A stretch of 64,000 nucleotides of DNA from Acinetobacter colistiniresistens (GCF_024582815.1 NZ_CP102099.1:3286001-3350000), one strand, 5' to 3'. Positions 9,502-19,674 are shown, counted from the stretch's first letter. Program-made: numbers and translations. The notes: generated from the letters alone by a model not told the origin.

Positions 9502-10580
9502 CATTCGCCCTGCTTTTTCTTTGAACGTAGTACAGTTAAATATTCTTGCACTGCCCGATTATGATCGTCTAACGACGCTGTAAATTTATGCCCACCATTA
9601 CCTGTCGCAACAAAATAAATATTTTTGGCATCATCAGGATGCATCGCTGCTTCAATGGCTTTTTTGCCTGGTAGAGCAATTGGTGTTGGTGGTAAACCAT
9701 TGATCGTATAAGTGTTATATGCAGTTGGGGTACGCAAGTCATTACGGGTGATATTGCCTTTATAGTTATCACCCATGCCATAAATCACGGTTGGATCTGT
9801 TTGCAAACGCATTCCGATTTTTAAGCGACGAACAAATACGCCTGAAACCTGTTCTAACTCACTGTCTAAACTGGTTTCTTTCTCGATAATCGAAGCCATG
9901 ATCAACGCTTCATACTTATCCTTGTACGGTAAATTCGGTGCTTTCTTTGCCCATGCTTCATCCAGCGATTTCATTTGACGGCGGTATAAATCGGTTAAGA
10001 TTTTTTTATCTGTTTCACCTTTGGCAAAGAAGTAAGTGTCTGGTGCAAACAGACCTTCTGGATGTGTATATGGAATATCTAACTGCTTTAATAGCTCACT
10101 GTGTGGAAGATCAAGTAAGGTATTAGTGACATTCGGATCTTTTTTCAGACTCTGGATCAGCTGTGAAAAAGTCGTTCCTTCAATCACCAAAATACGATTC
10201 ATCTGCGCATTATCTGCATCAGCCAACATATCCATGACCTGACGAATACTCATTCCCGCTGTCACTTCATAGACACCTGCTTTCATGGTGTCATGAATCA
10301 TAAACTTCTGATACAGCTTTAAAACTATTGGAAAGTTCACTTTATTTTCTTTGGCTAAACGATCGATAAATCGTGAGTACGTATCACCAGAAGAAATCAC
10401 CAGAAGCTGTTTCTTACCTTCTACAGGATAATTTTTAAATAAACTTGACCATACAACGCCAAAGCTCCCCAATAGCACAATCATAACGACGATTAAAAAG
10501 GCTTTAAAAAAAGAAAATCTGGCTTTCGGTTTCGCTTTAGGCTTTTTCTTACTTTTGCTGGAATTAGGCTGCTTTGGCAT
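9501..10580 (-). CDS. mltG: endolytic murein transglycosylase MltG
   Basis: Inner-membrane lytic transglycosylase (YceG family) that cleaves nascent glycan strands and sets their length. The basic N-terminus (SKSKKKPKAKPKARF) precedes a single membrane segment of about 20 residues (near residues 30-50) and a periplasmic catalytic domain. The conserved ASIIEKET motif carries the catalytic Glu, and RLQTDPTVIYGMG and NGLPPTPI follow as expected. The ATG at 10580 starts 1 bp after the pabC stop; an upstream TTG would add three residues. Co-transcribed with pabC and tmk. Confidence 0.93.
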   Translation of the reverse strand: MPKQPNSSKSKKKPKAKPKARFSFFKAFLIVVMIVLLGSFGVVWSSLFKNYPVEGKKQLLVISSGDTYSRFIDRLAKENKVNFPIVLKLYQKFMIHDTMKAGVYEVTAGMSIRQVMDMLADADNAQMNRILVIEGTTFSQLIQSLKKDPNVTNTLLDLPHSELLKQLDIPYTHPEGLFAPDTYFFAKGETDKKILTDLYRRQMKSLDEAWAKKAPNLPYKDKYEALIMASIIEKETSLDSELEQVSGVFVRRLKIGMRLQTDPTVIYGMGDNYKGNITRNDLRTPTAYNTYTINGLPPTPIALPGKKAIEAAMHPDDAKNIYFVATGNGGHKFTASLDDHNRAVQEYLTVLRSKKKQGE

Positions 10581-10581
10581 A

Positions 10582-11394
10582 TTAATCAATCTGGCTAAGT
10601 TTTAAAGTTTCAAATAAATCAAGATAGGGTTGTTGCTCTAAAGCCCGATCATTGAATCGAACAACCGCTTTCATGGGATGTAAGGCATTACAAAAAAATA
10701 GATTCTGGATGTGCCCAATCTCATTGATATCGATACATCGCTGCTCACATTCAATCTGGTATTGCTGCATTCTCGATAAGATTCTGGCTCTCATCACACC
10801 ATGGACGCCATTATAACGAAGTTCAGGCGTAATCCATCGGTCATTTATACGAATAAAACAATTACTGCTCACCCCTTCAACAATATAACCTTGTACATCA
10901 CTCACCAACGCTTCCAGCCAACCATGTTGATCCGCTTCTTGCTTGAGTAAAACCTGCTCTAATCTATTCAAGGTTTTTAAACCCACCAAATGTGGCATAT
11001 TCAAGCCCAAGGCATGATGCAACATCCCGCTTTCTATCCATTCAGGCTGAAAAACTTGAGTTGCACGCGGGTAATACCAAACATATACATCAGCAGCATG
11101 TAATGGAAGGCTATAGCCTCGATCTCCGATACCTCGACTGATCACGACTTTTATGGTGCCATTGAGACGTTCATTCTGTTGCGCTAAGTGCTGTAAAGAG
11201 CTTTCAATAAAACTCAGATCAGCCTCAAGGCTTAAATTTTTACAAGCCAACTGCAAACGTGCAAAGTGTAATTCTTTTAGTTCAAAAATTCCGTGAAAAA
11301 TACGTGCTGTGGTAAAACAACCATCGCCATAATGAAAAGCTCGATCTAATAAAGGAATGGAATCAATCAATTGTCCATTTTTATAACATTGCAT
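10582..11394 (-). CDS. pabC: aminodeoxychorismate lyase
   Basis: PLP enzyme that converts 4-amino-4-deoxychorismate to p-aminobenzoate and pyruvate for folate synthesis. The 270-residue class IV aminotransferase fold shows FHYGDGCFTTARIF near the N-terminus, a Lys in GLKTLNRLEQVLLKQEA, and VEGVSSNCFI, all typical of PabC. First gene of the pabC-mltG-tmk group, an arrangement conserved in gammaproteobacteria. D-amino-acid aminotransferases are the main alternative, but the neighbourhood supports PabC. Confidence 0.9.
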   Translation of the reverse strand: MQCYKNGQLIDSIPLLDRAFHYGDGCFTTARIFHGIFELKELHFARLQLACKNLSLEADLSFIESSLQHLAQQNERLNGTIKVVISRGIGDRGYSLPLHAADVYVWYYPRATQVFQPEWIESGMLHHALGLNMPHLVGLKTLNRLEQVLLKQEADQHGWLEALVSDVQGYIVEGVSSNCFIRINDRWITPELRYNGVHGVMRARILSRMQQYQIECEQRCIDINEIGHIQNLFFCNALHPMKAVVRFNDRALEQQPYLDLFETLKLSQID

Positions 11395-11647
11395 GACCTA
11401 AGTACCTATTCACTTTCTGTGAGCCTGATAACAAATACTAAATAACCACTTGATTTTAAACAAGGATGTTAATTTAATTTTCGCCAAAAAAAACAAATCT
11501 ATATCAATAATTCAGCAAAGCTTAGCTGTTTTATGCAATTGCATTTTTTTCATATCAAATTCGATTTTAATTATTTTTTTTGCAAAAAAACTGACGTTAT
11601 GCTGCGTACATATTCCAAACAGTGATTTAGTTTTTAAGGGGTCTTTC

Positions 11648-12655
11648 ATGCGTTTATCTCAAGTTAAAGTTGGCATCATTGCCGCACTACTCTCAGTTTC
11701 TTCATTTGCTGCACAAGAATTTTTAAATGTGTCTTATGATCCAACTCGTGAACTTTATACAGATTTCAATAAACAATTTGGTACATTCTGGAAACAACGT
11801 ACAGGACAAGACATTGATTTTAAACAGTCTCATGGCGGTTCAGGTAAACAAGCGCGCGCGGTAATTGACGGCTTAAATGCAGATGTCGTTACGCTTGCAC
11901 TTGCAGCGGATATTGACGAAATTGCTAAAAATGCAAAATTACTTCCTGCAGACTGGCAAAAGAAATTACCAAACAACTCTACGCCATACACTTCAACAAT
12001 TGTATTCCTTGTTCGTAAAGACAATCCAAAGCAAATTAAGGACTGGGGTGATCTGGTTAAACCTGGTGTAGAAATCATCACACCAAATCCAAAAACATCA
12101 GGTGGAGCACGTTGGAACTATTTAGCAGCATGGGCATGGGCGAAACATCAAAAAGGCGGTAATGACGCTAAAGCACAAGAATTTGTCCGTCAAATTTATA
12201 AGCAAACCAAAGTGCTTGATTCAGGTGCTCGTGGTGCAACCACGACATTTGCTGAACGCGGTATCGGTGACGTATTACTGGCTTGGGAAAATGAAGCTTA
12301 TCTTGCTGTACGTGAACAGCCTGGTAAATTCGAGATTATCACGCCATCCCTCTCAATTCTTGCTGAACCACCTGTTGCAGTCGTAGAAAAAAATGCCGAG
12401 AAAAAAGGCAATTTACAAATCGCTCGTGGTTATTTGAACTATCTCTACTCACCTGCGGGTCAAGAGATTGCGGCACGTAACTTCTACCGCCCACGCAATG
12501 CAGCGGTATTAAAGAAATATAGCAATGTATTCAAACCCCTAAAATTAGTGACGATTGATCAAGAATTCGGTGGCTGGACCAAAGTGCAAAAAACTCACTT
12601 TGATAATGGCGGTATCTTTGACCAAATCGTCAAGCTCAACAGCACAGGCAAATAA
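11648..12655 (+). CDS. sbp: sulfate/thiosulfate ABC transporter substrate-binding protein
   Basis: Periplasmic binding protein that delivers sulfate or thiosulfate to the CysTWA importer. From the ATG at 11648 it has 335 residues with a signal peptide ([15 protein letters not shown] then SVSSFAA). The mature start [14 protein letters not shown] and the segments [12 protein letters not shown] and [17 protein letters not shown] are hallmark Sbp/CysP motifs. The reading frame stays open to 11450, but that stretch is AT-rich and upstream of the signal peptide. Sbp versus CysP cannot be separated by eye, so the symbol is the less certain part. Confidence 0.9.
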   Translation: MRLSQVKVGIIAALLSVSSFAAQEFLNVSYDPTRELYTDFNKQFGTFWKQRTGQDIDFKQSHGGSGKQARAVIDGLNADVVTLALAADIDEIAKNAKLLPADWQKKLPNNSTPYTSTIVFLVRKDNPKQIKDWGDLVKPGVEIITPNPKTSGGARWNYLAAWAWAKHQKGGNDAKAQEFVRQIYKQTKVLDSGARGATTTFAERGIGDVLLAWENEAYLAVREQPGKFEIITPSLSILAEPPVAVVEKNAEKKGNLQIARGYLNYLYSPAGQEIAARNFYRPRNAAVLKKYSNVFKPLKLVTIDQEFGGWTKVQKTHFDNGGIFDQIVKLNSTGK

Positions 12656-12688
12656 AAATCTCCCTTGCGCTGCTATAAACGCAGCTCA

Positions 12689-12770
12689 CCTCTTTAAAAA
12701 GAGAGGAATTACACGGATCTTCGTTTAGTTACTAAATTCGTGTCACTTCTCTCTTTCTTAAAGGGGGAGG
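12689..12770. repeat. imperfect inverted-repeat element downstream of sbp
   Basis: The left arm 12689-12715 (CCTCTTTAAAAAGAGAGG followed by a stretch ending ACACG) is the imperfect reverse complement of the right arm 12739-12770 (CGTGTCAC, then a run ending GGGGGAGG). The left arm also contains its own small hairpin. The layout resembles a short non-coding dispersed element, possibly acting as an attenuator between sbp and the next gene. Confidence 0.5.
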
Positions 12771-12797
12771 TTGGGAAGGATTCTAAGGAGAATAGAC

Positions 12798-13400
12798 ATG
12801 ATTCATACCGTAATTGTTCCTGGTGTAGGTGGTAGCGAAGCACAACATTGGCAGTCTTGGTTACAACAGCAACTCGTGTCTAGCTCTCGCGTTGAACAGA
12901 AACATTGGGATCGTCCTGTGCTCAGTGAATGGGTTGCTCAGTTTGTCAAAACGGTTTCAGTTGCGCCAGCACCTGTGCAAATCGTTGCCCACAGCTTTGG
13001 TTGTTTGACTAGTGTCGCAGCGCTTGCTGAACACCCTGAACTCCGAGCAAAAGTGAAAAATCTGGTTTTGGTTGCTCCAGCAAATCCTGCACGTTTTGGT
13101 GAAGCAGGTTTTGCTCGGCATAGCTTGACGGACTACCAACAGTACTTTCAGCAACTCAAAATTGATGTACCCAGCACTTTACTGATCAGTGAAAATGACC
13201 CTTGGTTAGGTTATGTCGATGCCTTGCAATTGGCTCAGGCATGGAAATTAACTCCTATCAATTTAGGTGCTGTTGGTCATATCAATGTCGCATCTGGATT
13301 TGGACCCTTCCCTGAGATCCTGAACTATTTGCTTCCTGAAAAAAAGATATCACCCATCGTCCGAATGAGTCAGGCAAATTTTAATTTGAAATTTGCCTGA
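12798..13400 (+). CDS. RBBP9/YdeN-type alpha/beta hydrolase
   Basis: A 200-residue serine hydrolase of the RBBP9/YdeN family. The start is set by AAGGAG at 12785-12790, 7 bp before the ATG. Near the N-terminus is VPGVGGSEAQHWQSWLQ, the usual family opening. The nucleophile elbow is AHSFGCL (Ser), with Asp in ENDPWLGY and His in GHINVASG. Its substrate is unknown. It sits between sbp and cysT in a sulfate locus, on the same strand, which suggests it is transcribed with sulfate genes, but no biochemical link is known to me. Confidence 0.82.
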   Translation: MIHTVIVPGVGGSEAQHWQSWLQQQLVSSSRVEQKHWDRPVLSEWVAQFVKTVSVAPAPVQIVAHSFGCLTSVAALAEHPELRAKVKNLVLVAPANPARFGEAGFARHSLTDYQQYFQQLKIDVPSTLLISENDPWLGYVDALQLAQAWKLTPINLGAVGHINVASGFGPFPEILNYLLPEKKISPIVRMSQANFNLKFA

Positions 13401-13477
13401 CTCCAGCTTTCCGTAATTTTAGTATTCGCATTATTTATTTGCTTGTTTTAGCAAAAATTTCTCTTTGAGGAAATATC

Positions 13478-14311
13478 ATGTCGCAGCGTTCCCGAGTGCT
13501 GCCTGGGTTTGGTCTCTCATTAGGCTTCACCCTCGCTTACGTGTCTTTGATTGTGCTTATTCCTTTATCTGCTGTCTTTATCAAATCTTTAGGGATTGGA
13601 TGGGACGGCTTATGGGAAATCTTAACCTCAGAACGAATTTTAAAGTCTTTACAACTTAGCTTTAGCGCCGCACTGATTGCCGCTTTGGTCAACGTAGTAT
13701 TTGGTCTCCTACTCGCATGGTGTTTGGTTCGCTATAGCTTTCCAGGTAAACGCATTATCGATGCTTTAGTGGACTTGCCATTTGCCCTACCAACAGCTGT
13801 TGCAGGTATTGCATTAACCTCTTTATACGCACCAACAGGCTGGATTGGACAATATCTTTCACCGCTAGGGATTGAAGTAGCTTATACCCCCATTGGGATT
13901 ACATTAGCCTTGATCTTTATTGGCCTACCTTTCGTGGTTCGTACTGTACAACCTGTATTGAGTGATATTGAAACCGAATTGGAAGAAGCCGCTTCTGCCT
14001 TAGGTGCAAATCGTTGGCAAACCATTACCAAAATCATTTTGCCAATTTTATTCCCAGCCTTACTGACAGGCTTTGCTTTGGCCTTTGCCCGTGGGGTCGG
14101 TGAATATGGTTCAGTCATTTTCATTGCAGGTAACCAGCCCTATAAAACAGAAATCGCCCCCCTAATGATTATTTCGCGTTTAGAAGAATATGATTATGCG
14201 GGCGCAACCACCATCGCTGTAGTCATGCTTGTCCTCTCTTTCGGGATCTTATTTTTAATTAACTTGGTACAAGCATGGGCAAGCCGCCGCACAGGGAGAG
14301 TTGCACAATGA
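13478..14311 (+). CDS. cysT: sulfate ABC transporter permease CysT
   Basis: One of the two inner-membrane permeases of the sulfate/thiosulfate importer. The 277-residue protein has about six membrane segments and the EAA loop motif ([21 protein letters not shown]) that docks onto Cys[17 protein letters not shown] is typical of CysT/CysU. The cysW ATG overlaps its stop codon, so translation is coupled. Second permease and ATPase follow directly. Confidence 0.95.
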   Translation: MSQRSRVLPGFGLSLGFTLAYVSLIVLIPLSAVFIKSLGIGWDGLWEILTSERILKSLQLSFSAALIAALVNVVFGLLLAWCLVRYSFPGKRIIDALVDLPFALPTAVAGIALTSLYAPTGWIGQYLSPLGIEVAYTPIGITLALIFIGLPFVVRTVQPVLSDIETELEEAASALGANRWQTITKIILPILFPALLTGFALAFARGVGEYGSVIFIAGNQPYKTEIAPLMIISRLEEYDYAGATTIAVVMLVLSFGILFLINLVQAWASRRTGRVAQ

Positions 14312-15192
14312 GCTTAAATACCAATGGCAATGCTTTAGCACTGAAATTACAAACCAGAGATGCAACCCGTGAACCGACTTGGGTTCGTTATAGCCTAATC
14401 AGTGTTGCATTAATCTTTTTTTTGAGTTGTTTACTCCTTCCTCTGATTCTGGTTTTTGTTGAGGCGTTTAAGCAGGGTCTCACAGTTTATATTAATGCTT
14501 TAACTGATTCAGATACCTTATCGGCAGTTAAGCTGACCTTGCTCACTGCTGCAATTGCAGTCCCAATTAATGTGGTATTCGGGATTGCAGCAGCTTGGGC
14601 GGTTGCGAAATTCCAGTTCCGTGGTAAAGCCATTTTGACCACTATTATTGATATACCATTTTCGGTTTCTCCTGTCATTGCAGGTCTAATGCTAGTACTC
14701 ATATTCGGTGCGCAAGGCTGGATGGGTGGATGGTTAATGGATCATGACATCAAAATCTTGTATGCCGTACCTGCAATTGTATTAGCCACCATTTTTATTA
14801 CGGTTCCTTTCGTTGCTCGTGAACTCATTCCATTGATGGAAGCTCAGGGCACAGAGGAAGAAGAAGCAGCCATTGTTCTTGGAGCTTCAGGTTGGCAAAC
14901 CTTCTGGAAAGTAACCTTACCCAATATTAAATGGGGTCTGATTTATGGTGTGATTCTGTGTAATGCCCGTGCAATGGGCGAATTTGGTGCCGTCTCTGTG
15001 GTTTCAGGACATATCCGAGGCCAAACCAATACACTGCCGTTGCATGTTGAGATTCTCTATAACGAATATACCTTTAGTGCTGCATTTGCTGTGTCTTCAT
15101 TACTGGCATTTTTAGCGATCATTACTTTGATTTTGAAAACTTGGCTAGAAGTTCGCCAAGACCAAGCAAATGAACATCAACCCAATCACTAA
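14308..15192 (+). CDS. cysW: sulfate ABC transporter permease CysW
   Basis: Second permease of the sulfate importer. The ATG at 14308 overlaps the cysT TGA (ATGA), giving 294 residues; an in-frame upstream start inside cysT would only add junk residues. Membrane segments are spaced as in Cys[21 protein letters not shown] and the EAA loop ([22 protein letters not shown]) are visible. It forms the heterodimeric channel with CysT. The cysA gene begins 12 bp downstream. Confidence 0.95.
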   Translation: MSLNTNGNALALKLQTRDATREPTWVRYSLISVALIFFLSCLLLPLILVFVEAFKQGLTVYINALTDSDTLSAVKLTLLTAAIAVPINVVFGIAAAWAVAKFQFRGKAILTTIIDIPFSVSPVIAGLMLVLIFGAQGWMGGWLMDHDIKILYAVPAIVLATIFITVPFVARELIPLMEAQGTEEEEAAIVLGASGWQTFWKVTLPNIKWGLIYGVILCNARAMGEFGAVSVVSGHIRGQTNTLPLHVEILYNEYTFSAAFAVSSLLAFLAIITLILKTWLEVRQDQANEHQPNH

Positions 15193-15203
15193 GGAATGAA
15201 CAC

Positions 15204-16274
15204 ATGAGTATTCAAGTTAAAAATATTGAAAAACACTTTGGTGCATTCCATGCGCTGAAAAATATCTCTTTAGACTTTCCGGAAGGTGAATTGGTTGCCC
15301 TGCTTGGCCCTTCTGGTTGTGGAAAAACAACCTTACTACGCATTATTGCAGGTTTAGAGTCTGCAGATGACGGTCAGGTTTTACTTGAAGGTGAAGATGC
15401 CACCAATATCCATGTACGTGAACGCCAAGTTGGTTTCGTATTCCAGCATTATGCCCTGTTTCGCCACATGACTGTTTTTGACAATATTGCCTTTGGTTTA
15501 CGCGTGCGTCCGCGTGCAACACGCCCATCAGAAGCTGAAATCAAAAAACGTGTCACTCGTTTACTCGATTTAGTCCAACTCGGCTTTTTGGCAGACCGCT
15601 ATCCAGCTCAGCTTTCAGGTGGCCAACGCCAACGTATCGCCTTGGCACGTGCCTTGGCAGTTGAACCTCGTGTTTTATTACTCGATGAGCCATTTGGTGC
15701 ATTAGATGCCAAAGTCCGTAAAGAATTACGTCGCTGGTTACGAACGTTACATGATGAACTTCACATCACTTCAATCTTCGTAACACACGATCAGGAAGAA
15801 GCCTTAGAAGTTGCAGATCAGATTATTGTCATGAACAAAGGTGACGTCGAACAAATTGGTTCACCACGAGAAGTGTACGAAAAACCTGCAACCCCATTTG
15901 TTTTTGATTTCCTTGGTCAAGCAAATCGTTTTGAAGGTGAGCATACTGGCGGTATTATTCGTATCGGTGATGATCGTATTCAGCTACCAACTAGCCTAGA
16001 AGCGCCACAAGGGAAAGTGATTGCCTTTGCGCGGCCGAATGAATTACATATTCATACTCAGCCTCAAGCTAATACCATTGAGGCAACCTTCTTGCGGGAA
16101 GTATGGATTGCAGGTCGTGTCGTAGCTGAATTACAAGATCGTAGTGGACGAACGATTGAAATTTTATTAACTGTAGAAGAGGCGAACTTACATCAATTCA
16201 AACCAAATCAAACCGTTTGGATTAGTGCGGCTCAACTTCATTTATTCGCAGATCAAACAACGCAAGTTGCTTAA
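15204..16274 (+). CDS. cysA: sulfate/thiosulfate import ATP-binding protein CysA
   Basis: ATPase of the sulfate importer. The 356-residue protein has Walker [14 protein letters not shown], signature [15 protein letters not shown], Walker [16 protein letters not shown] and the switch His in FVTHDQEEA. The C-terminal part (about 240-356) is the TOBE-like regulatory domain. Length agrees with family members. It closes the cysTWA cluster; the regulator gene follows after 53 bp. Confidence 0.96.
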   Translation: MSIQVKNIEKHFGAFHALKNISLDFPEGELVALLGPSGCGKTTLLRIIAGLESADDGQVLLEGEDATNIHVRERQVGFVFQHYALFRHMTVFDNIAFGLRVRPRATRPSEAEIKKRVTRLLDLVQLGFLADRYPAQLSGGQRQRIALARALAVEPRVLLLDEPFGALDAKVRKELRRWLRTLHDELHITSIFVTHDQEEALEVADQIIVMNKGDVEQIGSPREVYEKPATPFVFDFLGQANRFEGEHTGGIIRIGDDRIQLPTSLEAPQGKVIAFARPNELHIHTQPQANTIEATFLREVWIAGRVVAELQDRSGRTIEILLTVEEANLHQFKPNQTVWISAAQLHLFADQTTQVA

Positions 16275-16327
16275 AATAATATTGATGGGGTAAAACACGC
16301 CCCATCCTCTTATGAGGAAAAACTTTT

Positions 16328-17251
16328 ATGAACTTCCAACAACTCAGAATTATTCGAGAAACTGTTCGCCAAAACTTTAATTTGACTGAAGCATCTGCGG
16401 CACTTTATACCTCCCAATCTGGTGTCAGTAAACACATTAAAGATTTAGAAGATGAATTAGGTGTACAACTATTTGTCCGTAAAGGCAAACGTTTGCTTGG
16501 CCTAACCGAACCGGGTCAGTCCTTATTAAGCATTGTAGAACGCATGCTGGTCGATGCCGACAATATTAAACGTCTGGCCGATGATTTTAACAAAGTCGAT
16601 GAAGGGACGCTCACAATTGCCACAACACATACACAGGCACGTTATGTCCTTCCGCCAATCGTTAACCAATTTAAAAAATTATTTCCAAAAGTACATTTGG
16701 TTTTACAACAGGCCAGTCCTGTTGAAATTGCAGAAATGTTGCTACAAGGTGAAGCAGATATCGGCATTGCAACTGAATCTTTGACCACAGAAGAGAATTT
16801 AGCCAGCGTGCCTTATTATGAGTGGCACCATAGCATCATTACGCCAAAAGATCACCCACTCACAAAACTAGATAAAATCAGCTTAGACGTATTAGCTGAA
16901 TATCCTTTAATTACCTACCATGGTGGTTTCACAGGACGCTCTAAAATTGATAAAGCGTTTGAAGATGCACAATTGCATGCTGATATTGTGATGTCAGCAC
17001 TCGATGCCGATGTTATCAAAACCTATGTTGAGCTTAATATGGGGGTTGGAATTGTCAATGATGTCGCTTACGATGCGGAGCGCGACTATCGTTTACAACA
17101 GATTAAAACCGATATTTTTGGGGTAAATACCACTTGGATTGCGGTGCGTAAAGGACATTTACTCCGTGGCTATGGCTATGAGTTCATCTCACTGTGCTCA
17201 CCACAAACAGATATTAAAGCCTTGAAAAAAGTGGCTTATCCAGAAGAGTAA
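16328..17251 (+). CDS. CysB-family LysR regulator
   Basis: LysR-type activator of sulfur assimilation, 307 residues. The N-terminal helix-turn-helix (MNFQQLRIIRETVRQNFNLT, then SQSGVSKHIKDLEDELG) and the start of the effector domain TLTIATTHTQARYVLPP are characteristic of CysB and Cbl, where the TTHTQARY segment forms part of the sulfate or acetylserine site. Its position directly after cysA suggests it controls the locus. CysB and Cbl cannot be distinguished by eye. A hairpin terminator follows. Confidence 0.9.
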   Translation: MNFQQLRIIRETVRQNFNLTEASAALYTSQSGVSKHIKDLEDELGVQLFVRKGKRLLGLTEPGQSLLSIVERMLVDADNIKRLADDFNKVDEGTLTIATTHTQARYVLPPIVNQFKKLFPKVHLVLQQASPVEIAEMLLQGEADIGIATESLTTEENLASVPYYEWHHSIITPKDHPLTKLDKISLDVLAEYPLITYHGGFTGRSKIDKAFEDAQLHADIVMSALDADVIKTYVELNMGVGIVNDVAYDAERDYRLQQIKTDIFGVNTTWIAVRKGHLLRGYGYEFISLCSPQTDIKALKKVAYPEE

Positions 17252-17265
17252 CCCTCTAAAAAATA

Positions 17266-17290
17266 AAAAGGCTCATCTAGAGCCTCTTTG
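17266..17290 (+). terminator. terminator after the CysB-type regulator gene
   Basis: AGGCTC and GAGCCT form a short stem, with A residues before and TCTTTG after it, 15 bp past the stop codon. Confidence 0.65.
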
Positions 17291-17317
17291 TTTGTCTTTG
17301 ATCTGATATCAGAACAT

Positions 17318-17346
17318 AAAAAAACGAGCATGCTGCTCGTTTTTTT
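17318..17346. terminator. bidirectional terminator between regulator and carO
   Basis: ACGAGCA-TGC-TGCTCGT hairpin flanked by seven A on the left and seven T on the right; it can terminate both converging transcripts. Confidence 0.85.
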
Positions 17347-17362
17347 ATGTTGAATGCATGGA

Positions 17363-18109
17363 TTAGAACTTGAAGCTCACACCCACTTTTGCAACTGGCA
17401 TCCACTCATAGCGGCCTTTATTCTCAAGCTTATGCGCATCACGATCCGCAGCAACTTGACCATCTTCAATACCACCTACTTTTTGTAAACCTGTCGCTTT
17501 TAAATCAACATCAGGGTTACCAGTATAGTAAGTACCAACTTCACCAAATAAGCCTACATTCTTATAAACAGGTGCGTTAATACCAACACCTAAGTATGGA
17601 GCAAGTTGATTGTCATACTTTAAATTACCATCGACCGAACCATTACCACCCGGTGCATAATAGTTTGAGCCATCAATTTTAATCGTATCATTTGAATTAG
17701 ATACAGATTTTTTCAAGTCATATTTACTATCGATATAGCCCACACCAGCAGCTACATAAAGCGAACGTGCCAGTGTATTTTCACTAACACCCCATGGATG
17801 AACCTCAGCATTCAAATATGCATTTTTATTACGCATTTTAGTGTCATATTTCGTGCCATCAATTTTTACATCAGACCAAGAAATTTTCCCGCCATCGTAA
17901 CCCGCTGTTAATCCCACATAAGGGTTAACACGATAAGTTACGGCGCCGCCGTAGCCTGTCGTACCTACTTCAGCACGAACTGAAACTGGAGCTAAATATG
18001 AAGGGAATGCATAAACTGATTCCCTAACCACTTGCTCATCTGCTGCAAATGCAGTACCTGCAATTGCTGTTAATGCACCTGTTGCTAACATAACACGCAA
18101 AGCTTTCAT
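17363..18109 (-). CDS. carO: CarO-type outer membrane beta-barrel protein
   Basis: CarO is an Acinetobacter outer-membrane barrel whose loss has been linked to carbapenem resistance and which has been proposed as a basic amino acid channel. This 248-residue protein has a signal peptide (MKALRVMLATGALTAIAG then TAFA), the segment RAEVGTTGYGGAVTYRVNPYVG, YLNAEVHPWG, GLFGEVGTYYTGNP and the C-terminal YEWMPVAKVGVSFKF ending in aromatic Phe, all as I remember for CarO. Internal loops differ, as is usual for this variable protein. It is monocistronic, with an AT-rich upstream region. Confidence 0.88.
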   Translation of the reverse strand: MKALRVMLATGALTAIAGTAFAADEQVVRESVYAFPSYLAPVSVRAEVGTTGYGGAVTYRVNPYVGLTAGYDGGKISWSDVKIDGTKYDTKMRNKNAYLNAEVHPWGVSENTLARSLYVAAGVGYIDSKYDLKKSVSNSNDTIKIDGSNYYAPGGNGSVDGNLKYDNQLAPYLGVGINAPVYKNVGLFGEVGTYYTGNPDVDLKATGLQKVGGIEDGQVAADRDAHKLENKGRYEWMPVAKVGVSFKF

Positions 18110-18714
18110 TGAAGTCTCCTCAAAAAATGCTTTTATTTAAATAAATATATAATTGTTGCTTGTGAAATAAGCATAAAAGAATGATCGCTATTTTTTATAC
18201 AAAAACTGATTACTTTTTGTTATTTTTTGATACAAATTCGAAGTAATTATGTATTTATAAAATATAGATAAAAAACAATAAGCTCCATTTTTATTACAGT
18301 TTTATTGCTCAAATTTAAAACAAAATATTGTAACTACTTTTTCAAAGATTCTGAGGGGCTACTAGCTCTTTATCCATGGTCTCGACATGAGCCCTATACG
18401 ACACAAGATTTTTTAGGCGATACAAGGCCTTAGCCACTCTAAATGAACAAGACACAACGATGTAGCGACAAAAACACCCCGATCCTTGAGCTTCGCCCTG
18501 CGTTGCGATCAAAGCAGTACTTTGCTCTTGCCCAGGTTATGGCTAAAATTTCCTCACACTGCGTTATGAAACTTGGCAAGCGCATAGTCATTCCCTGCGT
18601 TTCATGCCTCATTTCATAAAATTTTAGCCTATAACGCAACCTATTTAGAAAATGGCAACAGACCCTAAAAAATTAGTGTAAAATCTACAAAATTTTTTTG
18701 GAAGAAGGAAGATC
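18110..18714. other. long intergenic region carO/dapD
   Basis: 605 bp containing the divergent promoters of carO and dapD. The first 240 bp are very AT-rich. From about 18340 to 18660 the composition becomes more GC-rich; there I see no credible gene but an inverted repeat (GGCTAAAATTT at 18541-18551, AAATTTTAGCC at 18619-18629). A 66-codon open frame on the minus strand over this part has no ribosome site or recognisable domain and I do not call it a gene. AGAAGGAAG at 18702-18710 is the dapD ribosome site. Confidence 0.5.
18541..18629. repeat. 89-bp inverted-repeat-bounded element
   Basis: Perfect 11-bp inverted repeats GGCTAAAATTT and AAATTTTAGCC bound a non-coding segment that contains the direct motif CTGCGTT twice. 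Its composition differs from the AT-rich flanks. It may be a dispersed intergenic repeat or a structured untranslated region of dapD. Confidence 0.45.
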
Positions 18715-19536
18715 ATGTCTCAGCTTTCTACAATCATTGAGCAAGCATTTGAAGACCGTGCCAACTATAGTGCAGCGGACTGCCCAACAGAAATCCGTCA
18801 AGCCGTAGAAGAAGCATTGACTGGTTTAGATAACGGTACCCTCCGTGTTGCAGAAAAAATTGATGGTGAATGGGTTGTTCATCAATGGTTAAAAAAAGCA
18901 GTTTTACTTTCATTTAAACTCAACGACAATACGCCGATTGAAGCGTGCGATCTTCGTTTCTATGACAAAGTAGCAACCAAATACTCAGGTTGGACAGAAG
19001 AACAGTTCAAAGCTGCTGGTGTGCGTGTTGTACCACCTGCAGTCGCACGCCGTGGTAGCTTCCAAGCAAAAAATGTAGTGTTGATGCCTTCATATGTCAA
19101 CATTGGCGCGTATGTTGATGAAGGTACCATGGTTGACACATGGGCAACGGTCGGTTCATGTGCACAAATTGGTAAAAATGTTCACTTATCAGGCGGCGTT
19201 GGTATTGGTGGCGTATTAGAGCCATTGCAAGCAAACCCGACCATTATTGAAGATAACTGCTTCATTGGTGCACGTTCTGAAATCGTTGAAGGTGTGATTG
19301 TTGAAGAAGGTTCTGTGATTTCAATGGGCGTTTTCATTGGTCAATCAACCAAGATCTTCGATCGTGAAACTGGCGAAGTTCATTACGGTCGCGTACCAGC
19401 AGGTTCTGTGGTTGTTGCTGGTAGCCTTCCATCGAAATGCGGTACTTACAGCCTTTATGCTGCAATCATCGTCAAAAAAGTAGATGCGAAAACTCGCGCT
19501 AAAACCAGCTTGAACGATTTATTACGCGCTGACTAA
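18715..19536 (+). CDS. dapD: 2,3,4,5-tetrahydropyridine-2,6-dicarboxylate N-succinyltransferase
   Basis: Lysine/diaminopimelate pathway enzyme that succinylates tetrahydrodipicolinate using succinyl-CoA. The 273-residue protein has an N-terminal helical domain, then a left-handed beta-helix of hexapeptide repeats (for example [20 protein letters not shown] and [20 protein letters not shown]) and the closing motif [22 protein letters not shown]. Length equals the usual 270-275. It has a strong ribosome site and its own terminator, so it is probably monocistronic. Confidence 0.96.
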   Translation: MSQLSTIIEQAFEDRANYSAADCPTEIRQAVEEALTGLDNGTLRVAEKIDGEWVVHQWLKKAVLLSFKLNDNTPIEACDLRFYDKVATKYSGWTEEQFKAAGVRVVPPAVARRGSFQAKNVVLMPSYVNIGAYVDEGTMVDTWATVGSCAQIGKNVHLSGGVGIGGVLEPLQANPTIIEDNCFIGARSEIVEGVIVEEGSVISMGVFIGQSTKIFDRETGEVHYGRVPAGSVVVAGSLPSKCGTYSLYAAIIVKKVDAKTRAKTSLNDLLRAD

Positions 19537-19591
19537 TTTGTAATATTTATTGTGGAACTTGATCGTTCCTCGGAGCTTGAATTGCTCCTCG

Positions 19592-19630
19592 TCTCTACGA
19601 TCAGTCATGGTCGTAGAGATTTTGTTTTTT
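19592..19630 (+). terminator. dapD terminator
   Basis: TCTCTACGA and TCGTAGAGA pair around a 10-nt loop, followed by TTTTGTTTTTT. Confidence 0.85.
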
Positions 19631-19674
19631 ATGTAGCATGCTGCTTATGCGGCACCTGTTTGTGGTAACTGTTT

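Noticed and set aside
11450..11647. Sbp beginning at 11450 with 66 extra residues.
   Set aside because: The extension is AT-rich with no signal-peptide logic, while a proper signal peptide starts at 11648.
18439..18639. A 66-codon minus-strand frame in the carO/dapD gap.
   Set aside because: No ribosome site, no recognisable domain, and it covers an inverted-repeat region that is better read as non-coding.
19537..19674. A preQ1 riboswitch ahead of queE.
   Set aside because: The only structure seen is the dapD terminator; no preQ1-I core pattern can be recognised.
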